DNA of 64,000 nt from Candidatus Nitrosotenuis uzonensis (GCF_000723185.1 NZ_CBTY010000006.1:186001-250000); one strand, 5' to 3'; positions 15,722 through 24,829 are shown, numbered from the stretch's first letter. Notes: generated by a model from the sequence alone, not told the origin. Translations and numbers: made by a program.

Positions 15722-15750
15722 ACCTTAAGGCAAATTACATCTTTACCTGT

Positions 15751-16065
15751 ATGTCAGATTTTCAAAAACCGGACATGCGTAATATTCCGACCCTATATGA
15801 AACAGAGGATATCCCGGCACATGGGAAGATAATCTACCAGAAATGGGAGATTTCACAAATTGGTTTTTACTGGCTTATTGCAGAGCTTGACATAAAGGAA
15901 AAAATTGCATATGGATACGCCAATCTCAACAATGACATGTTTGCAGAATGGGGCTACATTAGCATCACTGAGCTTATGGACAATAATGCTGTGCAATGTC
16001 AGGACTGGGAACCATGCACTTTTGAGCAGGCCCAAAAAATAATGAAGCAAAAGCGTTCAGGATAG
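15751..16065 (+). CDS. DUF2958-like protein
   Basis: A 104-residue protein. TLYETEDIP, then KIIYQKWE, WLIAELDIKEKIAYGYANL, and EWGYISITELM follow the order of conserved blocks in DUF2958 proteins, whose function is unknown and which are common on plasmids and integrated elements. ATG 15751 fits this alignment; an upstream in-frame ATG overlaps the divergent gene. It may be the right-hand border gene of the island or host DNA. Confidence 0.55.
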   Translation: MSDFQKPDMRNIPTLYETEDIPAHGKIIYQKWEISQIGFYWLIAELDIKEKIAYGYANLNNDMFAEWGYISITELMDNNAVQCQDWEPCTFEQAQKIMKQKRSG

Positions 16066-16099
16066 AACCACATTTAGATAGCAAATACAATAAACAGGC

Positions 16100-17047
16100 A
16101 TGAAAGTGCTGTATTTTGAACAAAAGATAACACTAAAGGATGACTATCCGCAACCAAAATCTGGAGAAGCCCTAGTAAGAGTTAGACTTGCAGGAATATG
16201 TGGAACCGACCTTGAGATGATACGCGGCTACATGGACTATACTGGTGTGCTAGGACACGAGTTTGTAGGAGTGGTGGAAAAGTCCAATAATTATGACCTT
16301 GTAGGAAAGCGCGTTGTGGGGGAAATTAACGCAGGCTGTGGTAGATGTACATACTGTTCATCTGGACTTGAGAGACACTGTCCGCAAAGAACTGTTCTTG
16401 GAATCTACAAACGTGATGGCGCATTCGCACAATATCTCTCACTGCCAGAAAAAAACCTACACACTATACCTGACTCGATCTCTGATGAGGAGGCAGTATT
16501 CATAGAGCCGCTAGCTGCCGCATTTGAAATAGAAGAGCAGATTCGTATACAAGAAAATCAGAAAATAGCAATAGTTGGTGACGGCCGGCTTGCCCAGCTG
16601 ATTGTGCGCGTGTTAAAAATAAAAAACAAAAACATCACATGTTTTGGAAGACACCAAAACAAGCTGCATATGTTACAAAAAATGCAGATTGCGGCCAAGA
16701 TGGGCATCTCAAAAGATGACGAGCACACATTTGATGTGGTAGTGGAAGCAACAGGCAACGAAAGCGGTTTTTCTGACGCGATAAAGCTAGCGAAACCTCG
16801 TGGCACGATAATTCTTAAATCGACCTTGGCGTCAAAGGGAAATCTGGATTTTGCACCTGCAATAATTAACGAAATAACCATGGTCGGCTCCAGATGCGGG
16901 CCATTCAGACCTGCAATCGAGGCGTTAGCATCTGGCGTAGTAAAAGTAAATGATATGGTATCTGCAGTTTATCCTATTGAGGAATTTGAGAAAGCATTCG
17001 AGGAAGCAAAAAAGCCTACAAATATCAAGATCCTTCTAAGACCTTAA
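16100..17047 (+). CDS. Zinc-dependent medium-chain alcohol/sugar dehydrogenase
   Basis: A 315-residue MDR-family oxidoreductase, a little shorter than the usual ~340. Catalytic zinc ligands are in AGICGTDLEM and GHEF; the structural zinc site is CGRCTYCSSGLERHC; the nucleotide-binding Rossmann motif is the unusual VGDGRLAQL (about residues 155-163) instead of GxGxxG, as in glucose/threonine dehydrogenase relatives. The substrate cannot be told. Its stop overlaps by 4 bp the convergent small gene at 17044. Confidence 0.85.
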   Translation: MKVLYFEQKITLKDDYPQPKSGEALVRVRLAGICGTDLEMIRGYMDYTGVLGHEFVGVVEKSNNYDLVGKRVVGEINAGCGRCTYCSSGLERHCPQRTVLGIYKRDGAFAQYLSLPEKNLHTIPDSISDEEAVFIEPLAAAFEIEEQIRIQENQKIAIVGDGRLAQLIVRVLKIKNKNITCFGRHQNKLHMLQKMQIAAKMGISKDDEHTFDVVVEATGNESGFSDAIKLAKPRGTIILKSTLASKGNLDFAPAIINEITMVGSRCGPFRPAIEALASGVVKVNDMVSAVYPIEEFEKAFEEAKKPTNIKILLRP

Positions 17048-17388
17048 AAGATCCCATACTTGCTTGACTCCATTTCTTCTTTAATGGCAAACTTTATCCT
17101 AAGCCCTTTTTGATCCATTTTTTGCTGTAGCCAGAACAAAAACTTTTTCTCAGGAGTCTTTCCCTTTAACTTTTCAAAGTCATGACCCATCTGATCTGCA
17201 AGCTTTTGTACCAGATCCGCACGCACGGAAACTACAAAAAAATGCCATCCAAAGGCGAACTCAGAATCGGTTACCACAAAACCATCGGTTTCATGAACCA
17301 TCTCTTCCAAAAGAGTGAGTGTGGATGTTATCTCGCGGCTTGACTTGTCATAATCAGTTGCGGAAACATTGATGTTTACTCTGCTCAT
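17044..17388 (-). CDS. Hypothetical protein, about 114 residues
   Basis: A small soluble alpha/beta protein. I use ATG 17388 (MSRVNINVSATDYDKSS); a TTG at 17409 is also in frame. The sequence has strands with hydrophobic alternation (GWHFFVVSV) and a charged C-terminal helix. No known domain recognised. It follows the methyltransferase gene by about 40 bp on the same strand and may share its transcript. Confidence 0.6.
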   Translation of the reverse strand: MSRVNINVSATDYDKSSREITSTLTLLEEMVHETDGFVVTDSEFAFGWHFFVVSVRADLVQKLADQMGHDFEKLKGKTPEKKFLFWLQQKMDQKGLRIKFAIKEEMESSKYGIF

Positions 17389-17430
17389 GAGTTTAGTTAC
17401 CTTTTGCAAGATAAAAGGCTGACTGTGAAA

Positions 17431-18180
17431 TCATTCAAGGAGATGCTTTACTTCTATATTGAAAAAGTTACGCAGAATTTCAACGTACGCCTTTATGGGG
17501 TCGGGCATCTCCTCGGTACACGAAAGTCCGAGTTTTTTTGCATTTATCCATATTGTCACAGTCTGCAATATGGTTAGAAATCTATCATTTCCTGCATCAG
17601 GAGATCCTATTGCCTTGGTATACCTTTCTGCATGTTCCCAGGCGGTGGTAAAGTCAATACACTCTGTGTCAAATACAGCTCTGATCTGATCCTTGAGTGT
17701 CTTTGTAGTTTTAAGTGGTGTACTGTGCAATATATATGGAAAGTTTACCTTGCTTGGAAGCACCCATGGCAGCGGATCAAATATTGTAATTATCCTAGCT
17801 TTGTCAAGCTTGGAAAATTTTTCCATCATAATTTCTGTTACCGTTGTGTCGGAAAACCAGAACAGGATCACAGTCGCATCAGAAATATCGGATTCTAATA
17901 TGTCCTCACATCGTACTTGAGATTTTTCCAGACCACGCGTTGTTTTCTTGGCCTTTTCGATTTTTTTCACATCGATGTCGATGCCAACTGATCTTGCTCC
18001 AAACTCTTTCTCAGCAATTACAAGCGAATTTCCTGTACCGCATCCAAGATGATAAAACACATCGTTCTTACCAAGGTCTGCAAACCTGAATATGTCCCTT
18101 AACGAATCATCTAGAAGCTGGACATCATCGCCCGATATTATTGAGGGTGGCAAGGACGAGATATATTCTTCAATTCTCAC
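17431..18180 (-). CDS. Class I SAM-dependent methyltransferase
   Basis: A 249-residue protein with motif I VFYHLGCGTGNSLVIAE (about residues 41-57), motif II VGIDIDVKKIEKA, and a less regular motif IV, so it has the Rossmann-type methyltransferase core. The segment after residue 130 (FDPLPWVLPSK) may be the substrate site. It looks like the DOT1-like/protein or nucleic acid methyltransferase shape, but the substrate is unknown. GTG 18180 is the start. Confidence 0.8.
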   Translation of the reverse strand: MRIEEYISSLPPSIISGDDVQLLDDSLRDIFRFADLGKNDVFYHLGCGTGNSLVIAEKEFGARSVGIDIDVKKIEKAKKTTRGLEKSQVRCEDILESDISDATVILFWFSDTTVTEIMMEKFSKLDKARIITIFDPLPWVLPSKVNFPYILHSTPLKTTKTLKDQIRAVFDTECIDFTTAWEHAERYTKAIGSPDAGNDRFLTILQTVTIWINAKKLGLSCTEEMPDPIKAYVEILRNFFNIEVKHLLE

Positions 18181-18210
18181 AAATTGTTTTATGGTTTTGG
18201 AGATTATAAC

Positions 18211-18483
18211 TTACTCTCTGATGTTCTCAAGATTGGAGACTGCTTGCCACAGCGTCACTCTAACATATGACGGCATGTTTGGATCCTGTGTAATATCGTC
18301 AAGCTGGCTTATTGCGTTTGCTGCCCTTACCGACATTGGATCATCACTTGATTTGAGGCTGCCGATTAGATCCGTGAGGCTTTTTTTGATATTTTTTGGG
18401 GTAGTGGGGTTTGCGGCAACTTGCGTTAGAGTCTGAACTGCCATATCAAATGATTTTTGGTTTTGTGCCTTTTTGTCCGCCAT
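18211..18483 (-). CDS. UPF0147 family protein
   Basis: A 90-residue all-helical protein. The order of conserved blocks (ANPTTPKNIKK, DDPMSVRAANAIS, DPNMPSYVRVTLW, SNLENI) is that of the archaeal UPF0147 family, which is nearly universal in archaea and has no known function. ATG 18483. It sits alone between the methyltransferase and the Rieske protein on the same strand. Confidence 0.9.
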   Translation of the reverse strand: MADKKAQNQKSFDMAVQTLTQVAANPTTPKNIKKSLTDLIGSLKSSDDPMSVRAANAISQLDDITQDPNMPSYVRVTLWQAVSNLENIRE

Positions 18484-18517
18484 GCCCGCTATCTTGTAGA
18501 TAATACTTAATTTAAAA

Positions 18518-18826
18518 TCATACCTCTACAAAAACGCTGTCTGACTCTATTACTGTCCTGTATGATTTCAAATCACTTATTTTTGCTGGAAATTTTTCCA
18601 GCTTTCCTGTCTGGCAGTTAAACTTTGCTCCGTGCCAGCCGCATGTGACCGTATTGCCTTCAAGGGCTCCTTCAGAGAGACTGGCCCCAGCATGCGTACA
18701 CGTATCATCACATGCATAAAAATTACCATTTATGTTTGCAACTAGGATGTCCCTGCCGTCCACTGAGACCTTTTGCATCTTTCCTTGCGGAATGTCTGAT
18801 ATCTTTCCAACTATTATCTTGCCCAT
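18518..18826 (-). CDS. Rieske-type [2Fe-2S] ferredoxin
   Basis: A 102-residue soluble Rieske domain with both cluster boxes, C-T-H (residues ~43-45) and CGWHGAKF (~62-69). There is no membrane anchor, so it is a stand-alone ferredoxin like those serving ring-hydroxylating systems or nitrite reductases rather than a bc1 subunit. The upstream FAH-family gene is 31 bp away on the same strand. The partner is unknown. Confidence 0.9.
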   Translation of the reverse strand: MGKIIVGKISDIPQGKMQKVSVDGRDILVANINGNFYACDDTCTHAGASLSEGALEGNTVTCGWHGAKFNCQTGKLEKFPAKISDLKSYRTVIESDSVFVEV

Positions 18827-18857
18827 GATTTAGAAGATCTTACTGCCGATAATAGCT

Positions 18858-19721
18858 TTACGGGACAAACTTGACCGTGTTTTCCAATTTGCCTAGCATT
18901 TCTATTTCCATCTCTATTTTGTCCCCATCCTGCAGAAAAACCGCATTGGGCTTGTTTAGCATCACTCCTGCAGGCGTACCTGTTGAGATTACGTCTCCTT
19001 TTTCCAGAGTCATGACTTTGCTTATCTTTGAGATGATGGATGGTATCTTGATGAACATGTTGGATGTGGAGGAATCCTGCCTTAGGCTTTCGTTGATCCA
19101 AGTCCTCAATTTCAGATTCTGAGGATCAGCAATCTCATCTGCAGTCGTTATCCATGGTCCGCATGGGGCAAACGTGTCAAATCCTTTTGCTCTGCCAAAC
19201 TGCTTATCCTGTGCTTGTACATCCCTTGCAGAAACGTCGTTGAACACCATGTATCCAAAAATATGCGAGAGAGACTCACTTTCAGGTATGTTCTTTCCAC
19301 CCTTCCCAATTACGAGCGCAAGCTCCACCTCATAATCAAGTTGTTTTACAAAACTCGGACAAACAATCTCAGAGTTTGTCCCATTAAGGGTAGTTCTTGG
19401 AATCATTACTATTGCTGGCTCTTGCGGGGGCGTCAAGTTCTGCTCCTTTGCATGGTCTACATAATTGAATGCAAGGCAAATTATCTTTGGCGGATTTGGA
19501 ATTGGTGCCAAAATCTTTACGTCGGAGATACTCACAGCATAATCTAACTTTGGATTTTGTGATATTACCTCACTGTACCAGCCATCAAAGAGAAATTCTT
19601 TGATTGTCAGTGGAATCGGAATTCCAGTCTTTGAAATTATCTCTTCTTTTGTGGCTATTTTTCCATCCTTGACAAAACCATAAGTTTCCTTACCTGAAAT
19701 CAAAAATCTACCTACCTTCAT
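18858..19721 (-). CDS. Fumarylacetoacetate hydrolase family protein
   Basis: A 287-residue FAH-fold protein. The metal site is formed by DYEVELALVIG and FNDVSARDVQ, and TLEKGDVISTGTPAGV is the C-terminal family motif. Members hydrolyse C-C bonds of diketo acids or decarboxylate oxaloacetate-like acids; I cannot tell which. ATG 19721 lies 6 bp after the stop of the gltX gene, so it is likely the tail of that long leftward operon. Confidence 0.88.
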   Translation of the reverse strand: MKVGRFLISGKETYGFVKDGKIATKEEIISKTGIPIPLTIKEFLFDGWYSEVISQNPKLDYAVSISDVKILAPIPNPPKIICLAFNYVDHAKEQNLTPPQEPAIVMIPRTTLNGTNSEIVCPSFVKQLDYEVELALVIGKGGKNIPESESLSHIFGYMVFNDVSARDVQAQDKQFGRAKGFDTFAPCGPWITTADEIADPQNLKLRTWINESLRQDSSTSNMFIKIPSIISKISKVMTLEKGDVISTGTPAGVMLNKPNAVFLQDGDKIEMEIEMLGKLENTVKFVP

Positions 19722-19727
19722 GTCTTA

Positions 19728-21431
19728 TCACTTGTGAGTGTAAATTGCCTGCAACTGTGAATCCTTTCTGCAGTAACCAAATCTAACAAACTGAATTTCT
19801 GCTCCCTCTTTGAGCTGGTTGTAATATGGTTCTGTAAATACGTTGAGCTCCTCAAGACTATTCTCATTGAATTCTTCTCCATGAAACAGTATGCTTGGAA
19901 CCAGTATCTTTAGTCTCTGTGCAGTGTTCTCTGATAACCAATGTATCTTTGGAATATCTTGTCTCAAGTCGTCTCCTGTGTATTGACCTTCAAGAGCAGA
20001 ATCATTGCGTGTTATCTTGATGTTGCCAAGTCCCATGAATCGTATCGTATCTTCTGGCTTTGCACGTGCCAAGTCGTCTTCCTCAACTAGGAGACTCTGT
20101 CCTAGCTCGACAATCCTTGTACCAAGATCTTTTGTAGGGTGATTATGCATAGTTATTGTCTTTGGCAGCCCACTCACATCAATTACCTTGGGGTTTTTTA
20201 TCATATGAAGCCTAATACTTTCACCATCAACTATTTTGCGATTGAATGATTCTAGTGTTTCAAACGGGGCTTGAGTGTCTGCCTTTGTGAACCCAAGGGA
20301 GAGGACGAATTTTCTTATGGCATCCGGCCTTATTCCGCGGCGCCTAAGTGCTTCAAGTGTGGGAAGACGGGGATCATCATATCCTGAAACCTTTCCCTCT
20401 TCGATTAGTGGTCTTAGAATCCTCTTTGAGACAGGCATGCCCTCAAAACCCAGTCTTGAGAATTCAATCACCTTGGGTTTGCGCATCTTTAATGCTTCCA
20501 GTATGGAATAATACAACTCGTTTCTCAGCTCATACTCTTTAGTCCTGAATGCATGCGTTACCCCATCAATACTGTCCTCTATTGCAACTGCAAAATCGTA
20601 ACTTGGATATACCCTGTACTTGTCGCCAAGTAATGGGTGTTTTGTCTCTATTATTCTGAACATTACAGGATCCCTCATCACGGTATTCTCAGACTTCATG
20701 TCTCCACGAAACCGTACTATTGCATCACCCTGTTTGTATTTTGAAAACATCTTCTCCCATCTGTCAAAATTCTGCACCTGTTCTCCGAGGCTGCATTTGC
20801 AAGCTTTCATTTCACGCCTGTTGGCAGAAATTGTCTCCTGTTTGCAAGTGCATACATACGCAAAGCCGCCTTCTAGCATCTCTTTGCCCTTTTTGTAGAG
20901 AATCTCAATGTCATCTGAGGTGTTTTTTACAACATCATATCTTACACCAAGCCAATCTAGGCCTACTTTTATTGCTGCATAATATTCAAGTCTTTCAGCC
21001 TCCGGGTTGGTATCGTCAAATCGCAGGATCAGTTTTCCACCATACATTCGTGCATATTCTTCATCAATTATGGCCGCCTTTGCATGCCCTATGTGGGGGT
21101 AACCGTTGGGTTCTGGGGGAAATCTTGTTATCACCTTTCCATGTTCTGCTCCTTCAAGAGGAGGCAATCCCTGCTGTTCTTCATGCTTTGGTTTTTCCTC
21201 AAGAAGATCAGCAAAATTCTGTTCCACCTCTTTTCTTATCTGGCTAGCGCTCATCTTGTTTACCGATGCAACTATTTCAGAAATGATTGGCATTATCTCC
21301 TTGACATGTGCCCGCAGATGTGATTCTTGGCCAAGCACCTTGGCAAGAACTATTTTGTCTTGCGTTTTTCCATGATCAAGAGCATTCTGCAGCGCTAACT
21401 TGCGTATTTTCTCCTTTGTCTCATCGTCCAA
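19728..21431 (-). CDS. gltX: Glutamyl-tRNA synthetase (archaeal type)
   Basis: A 567-residue class I synthetase with RFPPEPNGYPHIGHAKAA, the archaeal/eukaryal HIGH motif, and MPVSKRIL as the KMSKS-type loop. An N-terminal ~95-residue extension precedes the catalytic core, and the C-terminus has the beta-barrel type anticodon domain of the GlnS-like family. It charges tRNA-Glu and, in archaea, tRNA-Gln indirectly. TTG 21431 follows the prenyltransferase stop by 1 bp, so co-transcription is clear. Confidence 0.95.
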   Translation of the reverse strand: MDDETKEKIRKLALQNALDHGKTQDKIVLAKVLGQESHLRAHVKEIMPIISEIVASVNKMSASQIRKEVEQNFADLLEEKPKHEEQQGLPPLEGAEHGKVITRFPPEPNGYPHIGHAKAAIIDEEYARMYGGKLILRFDDTNPEAERLEYYAAIKVGLDWLGVRYDVVKNTSDDIEILYKKGKEMLEGGFAYVCTCKQETISANRREMKACKCSLGEQVQNFDRWEKMFSKYKQGDAIVRFRGDMKSENTVMRDPVMFRIIETKHPLLGDKYRVYPSYDFAVAIEDSIDGVTHAFRTKEYELRNELYYSILEALKMRKPKVIEFSRLGFEGMPVSKRILRPLIEEGKVSGYDDPRLPTLEALRRRGIRPDAIRKFVLSLGFTKADTQAPFETLESFNRKIVDGESIRLHMIKNPKVIDVSGLPKTITMHNHPTKDLGTRIVELGQSLLVEEDDLARAKPEDTIRFMGLGNIKITRNDSALEGQYTGDDLRQDIPKIHWLSENTAQRLKILVPSILFHGEEFNENSLEELNVFTEPYYNQLKEGAEIQFVRFGYCRKDSQLQAIYTHK

Positions 21432-21432
21432 A

Positions 21433-22410
21433 TTACAAACTCCTTTTTACGACAAAATCCAAAAGCGACATCATCTCTGACTTGGCTGTACCTGAATATG
21501 GTGATAATGCATTCCTTGCCTTTTCTGCATACTGCAAGGCTGATTTCCTCACATCGTGCTCTATCTGAAGCGAGCGCATTAATTCCACTGCCTGATTTAT
21601 CTGGCTTTTTGTTGCCTTGGGGTTTCCAAAAACTGCCATTATTGCCTTTTTCCTTTTAGCGTCCGCCTTTCTTATTGCCAAAACTATGGGAAGTGATTTT
21701 TTGCCTTCGCGTAGATCATTTCCCACCGGCTTCTTTGTCACTTTTGGATCCCCTAGCACGCCGATAAGATCATCAATTATCTGGAATGCCACGCCCAAGT
21801 TTCTTCCAAATGATGCAAGATTTTCGATATCTCTTCCTGTTCTCTTGGCGCATATTGCTCCCATGGCACACGAAACCTCAAAGAGGGCTGATGTTTTTTT
21901 CTCCACCATCTTTATGTAGTCTTCTCTCTTGGGAATTTTCTTTCCTTCCGCCATCTTTATGTCAAGCACTTGTCCCTCGCAGACATCCACACATGCTTCT
22001 GCAAGCCTTTCTACTAGCTTTGATGAAACTGCTGTATTATGGACGTTGGAAATGGAAACGGTCTGAAACGCTTTTGAGAAAAGAACATCGCCTGCAAGTA
22101 TGGCAAGAGGCATCCCGTACCGTGTATGCACTGTGGGAACGCCATGCCTTATCTCGTCATTGTCCATGATATCATCATGAACAAGCGTGAAATTGTGGAT
22201 CATCTCTATTGCAGATGCAGCTGCGAGGGCGTCTTTTATTGAACCTCCAAGCATCTGGCAGCTCTTAATTACAAGGTATGGGCGTAACCTTTTTCCGCCA
22301 TTAACTATGAGGTGTGAAGCAGCTCTGTAAAGTTCCTCGGGTCTTCCATCAAGTCTTACCTTTAGGTATCTGTTTACCTGTTTTGCTGTGTTCGGAAGAG
22401 TTGAGGTCAA
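21433..22410 (-). CDS. idsA: Trans-prenyl diphosphate synthase (GGPP/FPP synthase)
   Basis: A 325-residue type I polyprenyl synthase. The first aspartate-rich motif is DDIMD in FTLVHDDIMDND; the second reads DDLIG, followed by GDPKVTKKPVGNDLREGKK, so the last acid of DDxxD is a glycine. It makes the C20 chain for archaeal lipids. TTG 22410 overlaps the idi stop by 4 bp. It sits downstream of mevalonate kinase, isopentenyl phosphate kinase and the Nudix protein, which together supply its substrates. Confidence 0.92.
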   Translation of the reverse strand: MTSTLPNTAKQVNRYLKVRLDGRPEELYRAASHLIVNGGKRLRPYLVIKSCQMLGGSIKDALAAASAIEMIHNFTLVHDDIMDNDEIRHGVPTVHTRYGMPLAILAGDVLFSKAFQTVSISNVHNTAVSSKLVERLAEACVDVCEGQVLDIKMAEGKKIPKREDYIKMVEKKTSALFEVSCAMGAICAKRTGRDIENLASFGRNLGVAFQIIDDLIGVLGDPKVTKKPVGNDLREGKKSLPIVLAIRKADAKRKKAIMAVFGNPKATKSQINQAVELMRSLQIEHDVRKSALQYAEKARNALSPYSGTAKSEMMSLLDFVVKRSL

Positions 22411-23039
22411 TTCAACAGTCTCCAGTTACCTGTTGGAAAGTGATGTTTAAGTGATTCTTCCAGCCTGTTTTTTTGTTCTATCCACTTTGCAAGTGTTTTA
22501 TGGTGTTTTTGCAGCATGGTGTTATCTGATTTTTCCAAAAGATGCAGAGCAACTAGCATCCAAGGGCAGTAATTCTGGGGATTCCTTTCTATATCGGAGA
22601 ACAACTCATCAGGGGATGCCCACTTTACCTCGCTTATCTCGTCCTCCACCAACTTGACCGAAAACGAATCGTCAACTATTCCCACAAGAGTTCCGCAGAT
22701 CTCGTTCTCAGAGCCTATGTTCTTGTATGGTACATGGTATTCGAACTTGAACAAATAGTCCAATCTGCACGAAGCGCCTATCTCCTCTGGAAGCCTTCTC
22801 TCAGCAGATGAGACGTACGTTTCGCTCTTCCTTGGATGGCTTGCCACCGTTCCATCCCAGTCCCCTGGCCAAAGCATCTTGCTTGGGCTTCTTCTGGTCA
22901 GCAATAATCTGTCTTTTTTATCAAATAAAAGTACTGTGAATGCCCTGTGAAGCTTGCCATCAGGTAGGTGACATCTCACCTTCTCTTCCATTCCAATGGG
23001 ATTGTCATCCTTGTCTACCAAAATGAGATATTCTGACAT
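22407..23039 (-). CDS. idi: Type 1 IDI-like Nudix protein lacking the catalytic cysteine
   Basis: A 210-residue Nudix protein with isopentenyl diphosphate isomerase type 1 features: LWPGDWDGTVASHPRKSET, AERRLPEEIG (Nudix helix) and ENEICGTLVG, which holds the conserved catalytic glutamate. The catalytic cysteine of the CxHP motif is replaced by Ala66, with Ser67 next to it. It is placed between isopentenyl phosphate kinase and prenyl synthase, so a role with IPP/DMAPP is near certain; whether it is an isomerase or a Nudix hydrolase is open. Start ATG 23039. Confidence 0.75.
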   Translation of the reverse strand: MSEYLILVDKDDNPIGMEEKVRCHLPDGKLHRAFTVLLFDKKDRLLLTRRSPSKMLWPGDWDGTVASHPRKSETYVSSAERRLPEEIGASCRLDYLFKFEYHVPYKNIGSENEICGTLVGIVDDSFSVKLVEDEISEVKWASPDELFSDIERNPQNYCPWMLVALHLLEKSDNTMLQKHHKTLAKWIEQKNRLEESLKHHFPTGNWRLLN

Positions 23040-23783
23040 CTATCTTCCTCCAAACAACGTGCCTTCGAATTTGGACCTTTGCACTGCCTTTACTATTCTC
23101 TCAGGATGGTTTCCATTCACGAAAAACACCTTCAATCCGATCTTTGAGATTGCAGTAGCTTCCTCAACCTTGCGGCTCATGCCGCCAGTCACATCCATCG
23201 ACACGTCCTTTGCGGAAAAAGCCTCGCCATTCATTTGACGTATGAGTTTTTGTGATTTTAAATCAGAATAAAGTCCGTCAACGTTTAGTACAAATATGGA
23301 AAGACGTGGCCGCAGAAATTTTGCAAGTATGCTCATTATCTTGTCCCCTGACAGTATGTATGATTTTTTATTTCCGTACCAGAGGGCATCACCAAATGTG
23401 ACCGGAACCAGTCCTGATGATGCGATCTTTCCTATCTCTTTTATCTTGACTGGTATGGGCTTGTTCCCAGACATAAAGTCGGTGGGGGGCAGACAGTAGG
23501 GATTTAGATTATTTTTCTCAAGAATATCAAGTATTATCTTGTTGAGCTCTACCATAGAGTTCTTTACAACAGACACCCCATGCATGTTGTATTTGGCTGG
23601 CTTGGTATGCATGTCGTATTTTACTGACCAATAGTGACCAAATGAGCCGCCACCGTGAACTATAACAAATGGCTCTTTTATCCTGCGCAGCTGGGATGCA
23701 ATCCTGGTAATGGTGACCATTCTTGGTGAAAGGGGTTTTTCCTTGTTGGTAATAATTGAGCCGCCAAGCTTGATTAGGATCAT
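23040..23783 (-). CDS. Isopentenyl phosphate kinase
   Basis: A 247-residue amino acid kinase-fold protein. LIKLGGSIIT at the start, then VIVHGGGSFGHYW with the histidine diagnostic of isopentenyl phosphate kinases, VTFGDALW, and TGGMSRKV near the C-terminus. It phosphorylates isopentenyl phosphate to IPP, the last step of the archaeal alternative mevalonate pathway. It follows mevalonate kinase by 86 bp and abuts the Nudix gene without a gap. Confidence 0.93.
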   Translation of the reverse strand: MILIKLGGSIITNKEKPLSPRMVTITRIASQLRRIKEPFVIVHGGGSFGHYWSVKYDMHTKPAKYNMHGVSVVKNSMVELNKIILDILEKNNLNPYCLPPTDFMSGNKPIPVKIKEIGKIASSGLVPVTFGDALWYGNKKSYILSGDKIMSILAKFLRPRLSIFVLNVDGLYSDLKSQKLIRQMNGEAFSAKDVSMDVTGGMSRKVEEATAISKIGLKVFFVNGNHPERIVKAVQRSKFEGTLFGGR

Positions 23784-23869
23784 AATGTCCCTTCCGAAAG
23801 CAGGCAGTTAAAAATCATAGGTGCCATCTTATGGGATAATCATTTAGCTAGTGTACAGCCAATCCAGAA

Positions 23870-24829
23870 CTATGTTAGCTCAAGTTTGTGTTGCAGTCCT
23901 AGCATATCCACTTTAACTCCGAAACACTGATGCCCGCTCTCACAGAGAACCTTCATGGTACTTTCAATGTTGGACTGGTCCACTAGTGCGATAATGCATC
24001 CTCCATCTCCGGCCCCGGTTATCTTTGCGCCGTAGCTGGTGCTCTTTGCAAGATCCACCATGACGTTAAGCTTATCATTTGATACGCCAATCTGTTCAAG
24101 ATATTTCTGATTCTGAGACATTCTCTGACCGACAACTCTAAGATCACCATTTTTGAGTGCTTCCAGTGCATCTTCGATCAGCCTTTCCTCTTGGGTGCAT
24201 AAGAGTGAGAATATTGCAGGATTGTTGTCTTTGTATTTTCTTACACGCGACACAACGGAGCTTGTCGAATGAGAGATCTGCGAGTCTGCCACGATCAGAG
24301 TGAAATTGGGCTCAAAATCCAATTTGGCAGCATACCCGTCGCGATGGTATTCTATTGCGCCTCCAAGAGTGCATACTGTGGTGTCTGCCCCTGAAGTGCT
24401 CTCAAATACTGTTCTTTCTGCTTCTAGTGCAAGCTCAAGTACGCGATCCCTTGTCTGGTCTGCAAAGAGCCCCAGAATGGAGCTTGCTGCAGCAACACAG
24501 CATGCAGATGAGGAACCAAGGCCTACTCCTGCAGGAAATTCTGCATATATGCCGATCCTGATACCCGATGTGGAATTGTATTCTGCAAGAATCTTCTTCG
24601 CAAGGTGTACGATCGGTCTTAAGGACGGCTCAACAGAAGACACTTGGTCACTAGTTGATAACAGCGCGTTACCAACCGATGATGTTATCTCTATTTTACC
24701 ATTGTCCATTAGCTCAGACTCTACTGTTATTCGCCTATCTATGGCGCACAGTATTGCTTTTCCGCCATATACGATAAAGTGTTCACCAAACAAGATTATC
24801 TTGCCTGGTGCAGATGATACCGACTTCAA
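23870..24829 (-). CDS. mvk: Mevalonate kinase
   Basis: A 319-residue GHMP kinase. Motif 1 is APGKIILFGEHFIVYGG, motif 2 is PAGVGLGSSSACCVAA, and motif 3 is KITGAGDGGCIIAL. It phosphorylates mevalonate at the start of the lower pathway to isoprenoids. It overlaps the upstream MEMO1 gene by 4 bp. The other pathway genes are not in the window. Confidence 0.92.
   Translation of the reverse strand: MKSVSSAPGKIILFGEHFIVYGGKAILCAIDRRITVESELMDNGKIEITSSVGNALLSTSDQVSSVEPSLRPIVHLAKKILAEYNSTSGIRIGIYAEFPAGVGLGSSSACCVAAASSILGLFADQTRDRVLELALEAERTVFESTSGADTTVCTLGGAIEYHRDGYAAKLDFEPNFTLIVADSQISHSTSSVVSRVRKYKDNNPAIFSLLCTQEERLIEDALEALKNGDLRVVGQRMSQNQKYLEQIGVSNDKLNVMVDLAKSTSYGAKITGAGDGGCIIALVDQSNIESTMKVLCESGHQCFGVKVDMLGLQHKLELT

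Larger units (their letters stand above)
7119..15740. mobile_element. Genomic island integrated at tRNA-His; right edge uncertain
   Basis: The region starts exactly at the tRNA 3' end with an integrase gene, contains an internal second copy of the tRNA-end/integrase-start sequence at 9731-9820, and carries only a degraded integrase, regulators, HEPN-type genes and unrecognised genes. Base composition swings between AT-rich genes (8.0-9.1 kb) and GC-richer ones (7.2-7.9, 9.2-9.6, 12-13 kb), as expected for stacked acquisitions. Core metabolism resumes by 16.1 kb. No third att copy was found, so the right edge is only an estimate. Confidence 0.65.
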
